A stretch of 64,000 bases of DNA from an uncultured Polaribacter sp. (lineage in GTDB: Bacteria; Bacteroidota; Bacteroidia; Flavobacteriales; Flavobacteriaceae), in contig CALSOT010000002.1 of assembly GCA_943788045.1 (NCBI GenBank), positions 738,310 to 802,309 of the forward strand, given 5' to 3'. Positions 62,242 to 64,000 of this stretch are shown here, in pieces. The notes beneath the pieces were generated by a model, which was given only the letters and a program-made list of their open reading frames with translations, was not told where the DNA came from and searched no databases. Both the position numbers and the translations under genes were made by a program. Positions within the stretch are counted from its first letter, which is position 1. Every line of letters starts with the position of its first letter.

Positions 62242-63053
62242 ATGCATCAAAAAAATAAAGACATTCAGAAAAGATACGAGGGGTTTCTTCAGACAAACTA
62301 TCTTTGGAAAAAAAAATTAATATACGAATTAGAACAATTTGAAATTGAAGCTAAATCCCAGAAAATTGACATTGAAATAAATGAAAAATTAAGACTTGGA
62401 AAGTATGTAGAGCGTTTCGTATCTCACCAACTCAGTCAAGAAGATTCGATCTCAATTATATCTGAAAACATTCAAATTCAGCGAGAAAAAATTACTTTAG
62501 GAGAATTAGATTGTATCATAAAAAAAGGAAGAAAATTATTCACTTGGAGATTGTATATAAGTTTTATTTGTATGACGCTTCTATTGGTAAAAGTGAAATT
62601 GATCATTTTATTGGGCCAAACAAAAATGATTCTTTGGTGGATAAACTAATAAAACTGAAAGAGAAACAACTCCCTCTTCTTTATTCAGAGGAATGTGCTG
62701 AATATTTAAAGTCGCTTAATTTACGAGCAAATACTTTAGAACAAAAAGTATACTTTAAATCCCAGTTATTTCTTCCATTCTCCAATAAAAACATTCAGTT
62801 AAAAGTTTTAAATGAAGATTGTGTTACAGGATTTTACGTTCATCAAAAAGAACTCACACTTTTTAAAAATTGTAAGTTTTATATTCCTTCCAAAAAAGAT
62901 TGGATTATCATTCCTCACAAAAATGTTACCTGGTTGAAATATGAAGATTTTAAACAAATTTTTATCACCTATTTTGAAAAAAAATCATCACCATTATGTT
63001 GGTTGAAAAAACAAAATGGAGAAATTTTAAAACTATTTTTGGTTTGGTGGTAA
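62242..63053 (+). pseudogene. DUF1853-family protein gene split by an apparent -1 frameshift at an A7 run
   Basis: The first frame (62242 onward) reads QKRYEGFLQTNYLWKK and KITLGELDCIIKK; the second, open across 62511 to 63053, reads IIHLEIVYKFYLYDASIGKSE, FIGPNKNDSLVDKLIKLKEKQLPLL and ends with LVWW. In the DUF1853 family GELD.. and ..HLEIVYKFYLYD are in one frame. The join needs a one-base backward shift at the A7 tract 62520-62526, read ATA-AAA-AAA-GGA, which gives IIKKRKKIIHLEIV. Whether this is real (slippage, decay) or a missing A is not decidable here. It is the same kind of break as at 8416-8423. Confidence 0.82.
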
Positions 63054-63082
63054 TTTGCAGGGATTCAATTCACCTGTTTATT

Positions 63083-64000
63083 TTAAATTTTTTTTAACAG
63101 AGATTCGACTTGATTTTTATCATCCATTTTATGAAGATCCCAATAAAGGTTATAGTTAATTTGCTCCCCAATTGACAAGGTTTTTTCTGGGCTCAAACAC
63201 TCTAATTCTGTAAACAAATTATTTCCAAAAATAGTGACAGAAGTGCCACCATCTGGATAAAATTCTCTGAGTTCTTCTACAAAATTAAATTGTTCTATGA
63301 ATACTTGTTGGTTTAAATGAGCTGCTACCCATTTTTTTGAATCAGCACCTACTTTTTGGGGTTCACTTTCTGAGGATTTAATTTCTAAAATATTTGAGTT
63401 TACGGTGACATTTGAAGTAGCGTTATTTTTAGAATCAGGCCATACAGGGATCATAAAACCATCTTTAAAAACACTTTTCTCATGAATTGGTAGATAGCTA
63501 ACATTGGGCGTTTTAATTTTTGATAAGCTCCAAATTGTTAAAGGAATTTTTTCTATTTGCTGATTTTGTGCAGCTATTCTTTTTATCAATTCTTGTTCTA
63601 TTTTAACTCTTGTTCCTTTTTCTGATATTGTGATCGTTCGTTTTATTTGTATTCCTAACAACGTGCTAATTGGACTCTCTAAAACAACTCCATTATCTAA
63701 ACATGTCGCTTTATAAGCACTGGCATTGATATAAGGATCTGGAACATGCCTGCTTCCTGTAAGAAGATGAAAATATTCCTCAGAACAAGGTAAAACTCTA
63801 TTACCCCCGATATCTGGAGCCTGAATGTTTTCATCTTTTTTGTAATACTCACCTAATGAAAACTCAACACCGTCAAATCCTTGGTTTTCATAAAAAATAT
63901 TCTCTCCCTCTAGAAAACTAAAATGAAGAATCCTTCCTGTTTCAGGAACAACTATAATTTTTATATCTGAATTGGAAATTTCTATTGATTTTTTCCAACC
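63083..64000 (-). CDS. DUF4380-like protein, C-terminal part
   Basis: Open to the end of the window on the minus strand, 305 residues plus stop visible. From 64000 it reads GWKKSIEISNSDIKIIVVPETGRILHFSFLEGENIFYENQ, then GGNRVLPCSEEYFHLLTGSRHVPDPYI and ends VESLLKKI. The alternating strands and the start (tgRIlhf, GEN, NQGF) resemble DUF4380, with a galactose-mutarotase-like sandwich. The TTG at 63661 is an internal codon and not the start. The 5' end, and any signal peptide, are outside the window. A sugar-epimerase activity is not established. Confidence 0.6.
   Translation of the reverse strand, partial: GWKKSIEISNSDIKIIVVPETGRILHFSFLEGENIFYENQGFDGVEFSLGEYYKKDENIQAPDIGGNRVLPCSEEYFHLLTGSRHVPDPYINASAYKATCLDNGVVLESPISTLLGIQIKRTITISEKGTRVKIEQELIKRIAAQNQQIEKIPLTIWSLSKIKTPNVSYLPIHEKSVFKDGFMIPVWPDSKNNATSNVTVNSNILEIKSSESEPQKVGADSKKWVAAHLNQQVFIEQFNFVEELREFYPDGGTSVTIFGNNLFTELECLSPEKTLSIGEQINYNLYWDLHKMDDKNQVESLLKKI

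Noticed and set aside
1-64000. CRISPR arrays, prophage and conjugative modules
   Set aside because: No regularly spaced repeats, phage structural genes, integrases or transfer genes were found on either strand.

Overview
The window reads as a chromosomal segment of a marine-type Flavobacteriaceae bacterium (Bacteroidota), most like Polaribacter or Tenacibaculum. The reasons are the very low G+C content (about 30% by eye), the absence of Shine-Dalgarno leaders, many TAnnTTTG promoter boxes, the family-typical gene sets (PorX, DUF6495, DUF6503, YtxJ, UbiA-Maf, outer-membrane barrel proteins with carboxypeptidase-like regulatory domains), and the marked similarity of the proteins to those of flavobacteria. 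This taxonomic call is inference; no 16S gene is present. Almost everything is housekeeping; there is no prophage, CRISPR array, defence island or integrated plasmid.

Layout. 1-4200: 5' end of an HD phosphohydrolase gene, then porX (type IX secretion regulator), tsaE, alanine dehydrogenase and a DUF4258 protein. 4300-7520: trmH, a sirtuin lacking its zinc cysteines, DUF6495, and the rpsF-rpsR-rplI ribosomal operon. 7770-10340: a cell-envelope stress-type module of ECF sigma factor, membrane anti-sigma-like protein and a frameshifted outer-membrane barrel gene. 10600-14980: a four-gene MacAB-like ABC efflux operon. 15150-21210: DCC thiol protein, HAD phosphatase, DEAH helicase, YtxJ and ClpB. 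21460-26200: DUF6503 lipoprotein, smpB-ubiA-maf, an isolated C-terminal transketolase subunit and a small porin-like barrel. 26500-27090: the rotted remnant of an IS3-family transposase, the only mobile element I can name. 27140-31950: FKBP/calcium-repeat lipoprotein, S4-domain protein, PyrR-like phosphoribosyltransferase, aroK, tRNA-Lys, tRNA-Leu, a carboxypeptidase-regulatory-domain protein and an SPFH protein. 32320-36170: a VWA-domain membrane protein with a frameshift close to its end and two EamA transporters.

36270-44030 is a complete histidine operon transcribed on the minus strand, hisG-D-C-B-H-A-F-IE. It is preceded by a short leader ORF with four consecutive His codons and a strong intrinsic terminator, which is a textbook-type attenuator that the six-frame gene list would miss. 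44200-64000: lipoprotein, FKBP, sbcD-sbcC, typA, a LETM1-like small protein with proline dehydrogenase, aroB, TonB-type barrel, cold-shock-domain protein with a long leader, TRIC channel, DEAD helicase, thioesterase, DUF2461, a frameshifted DUF1853 gene and the C-terminal part of a DUF4380-like protein that runs off the window end.

The most worthwhile signals are the histidine attenuator, two genes broken by an apparent -1 shift exactly at A7/A8 runs (programmed slippage, phase variation or sequencing undercall cannot be told apart here), a third frameshift that removes the last transmembrane segment of the VWA protein, the orphan half-transketolase behind two large hairpins, and a 151-bp inverted-repeat element upstream of sbcD.
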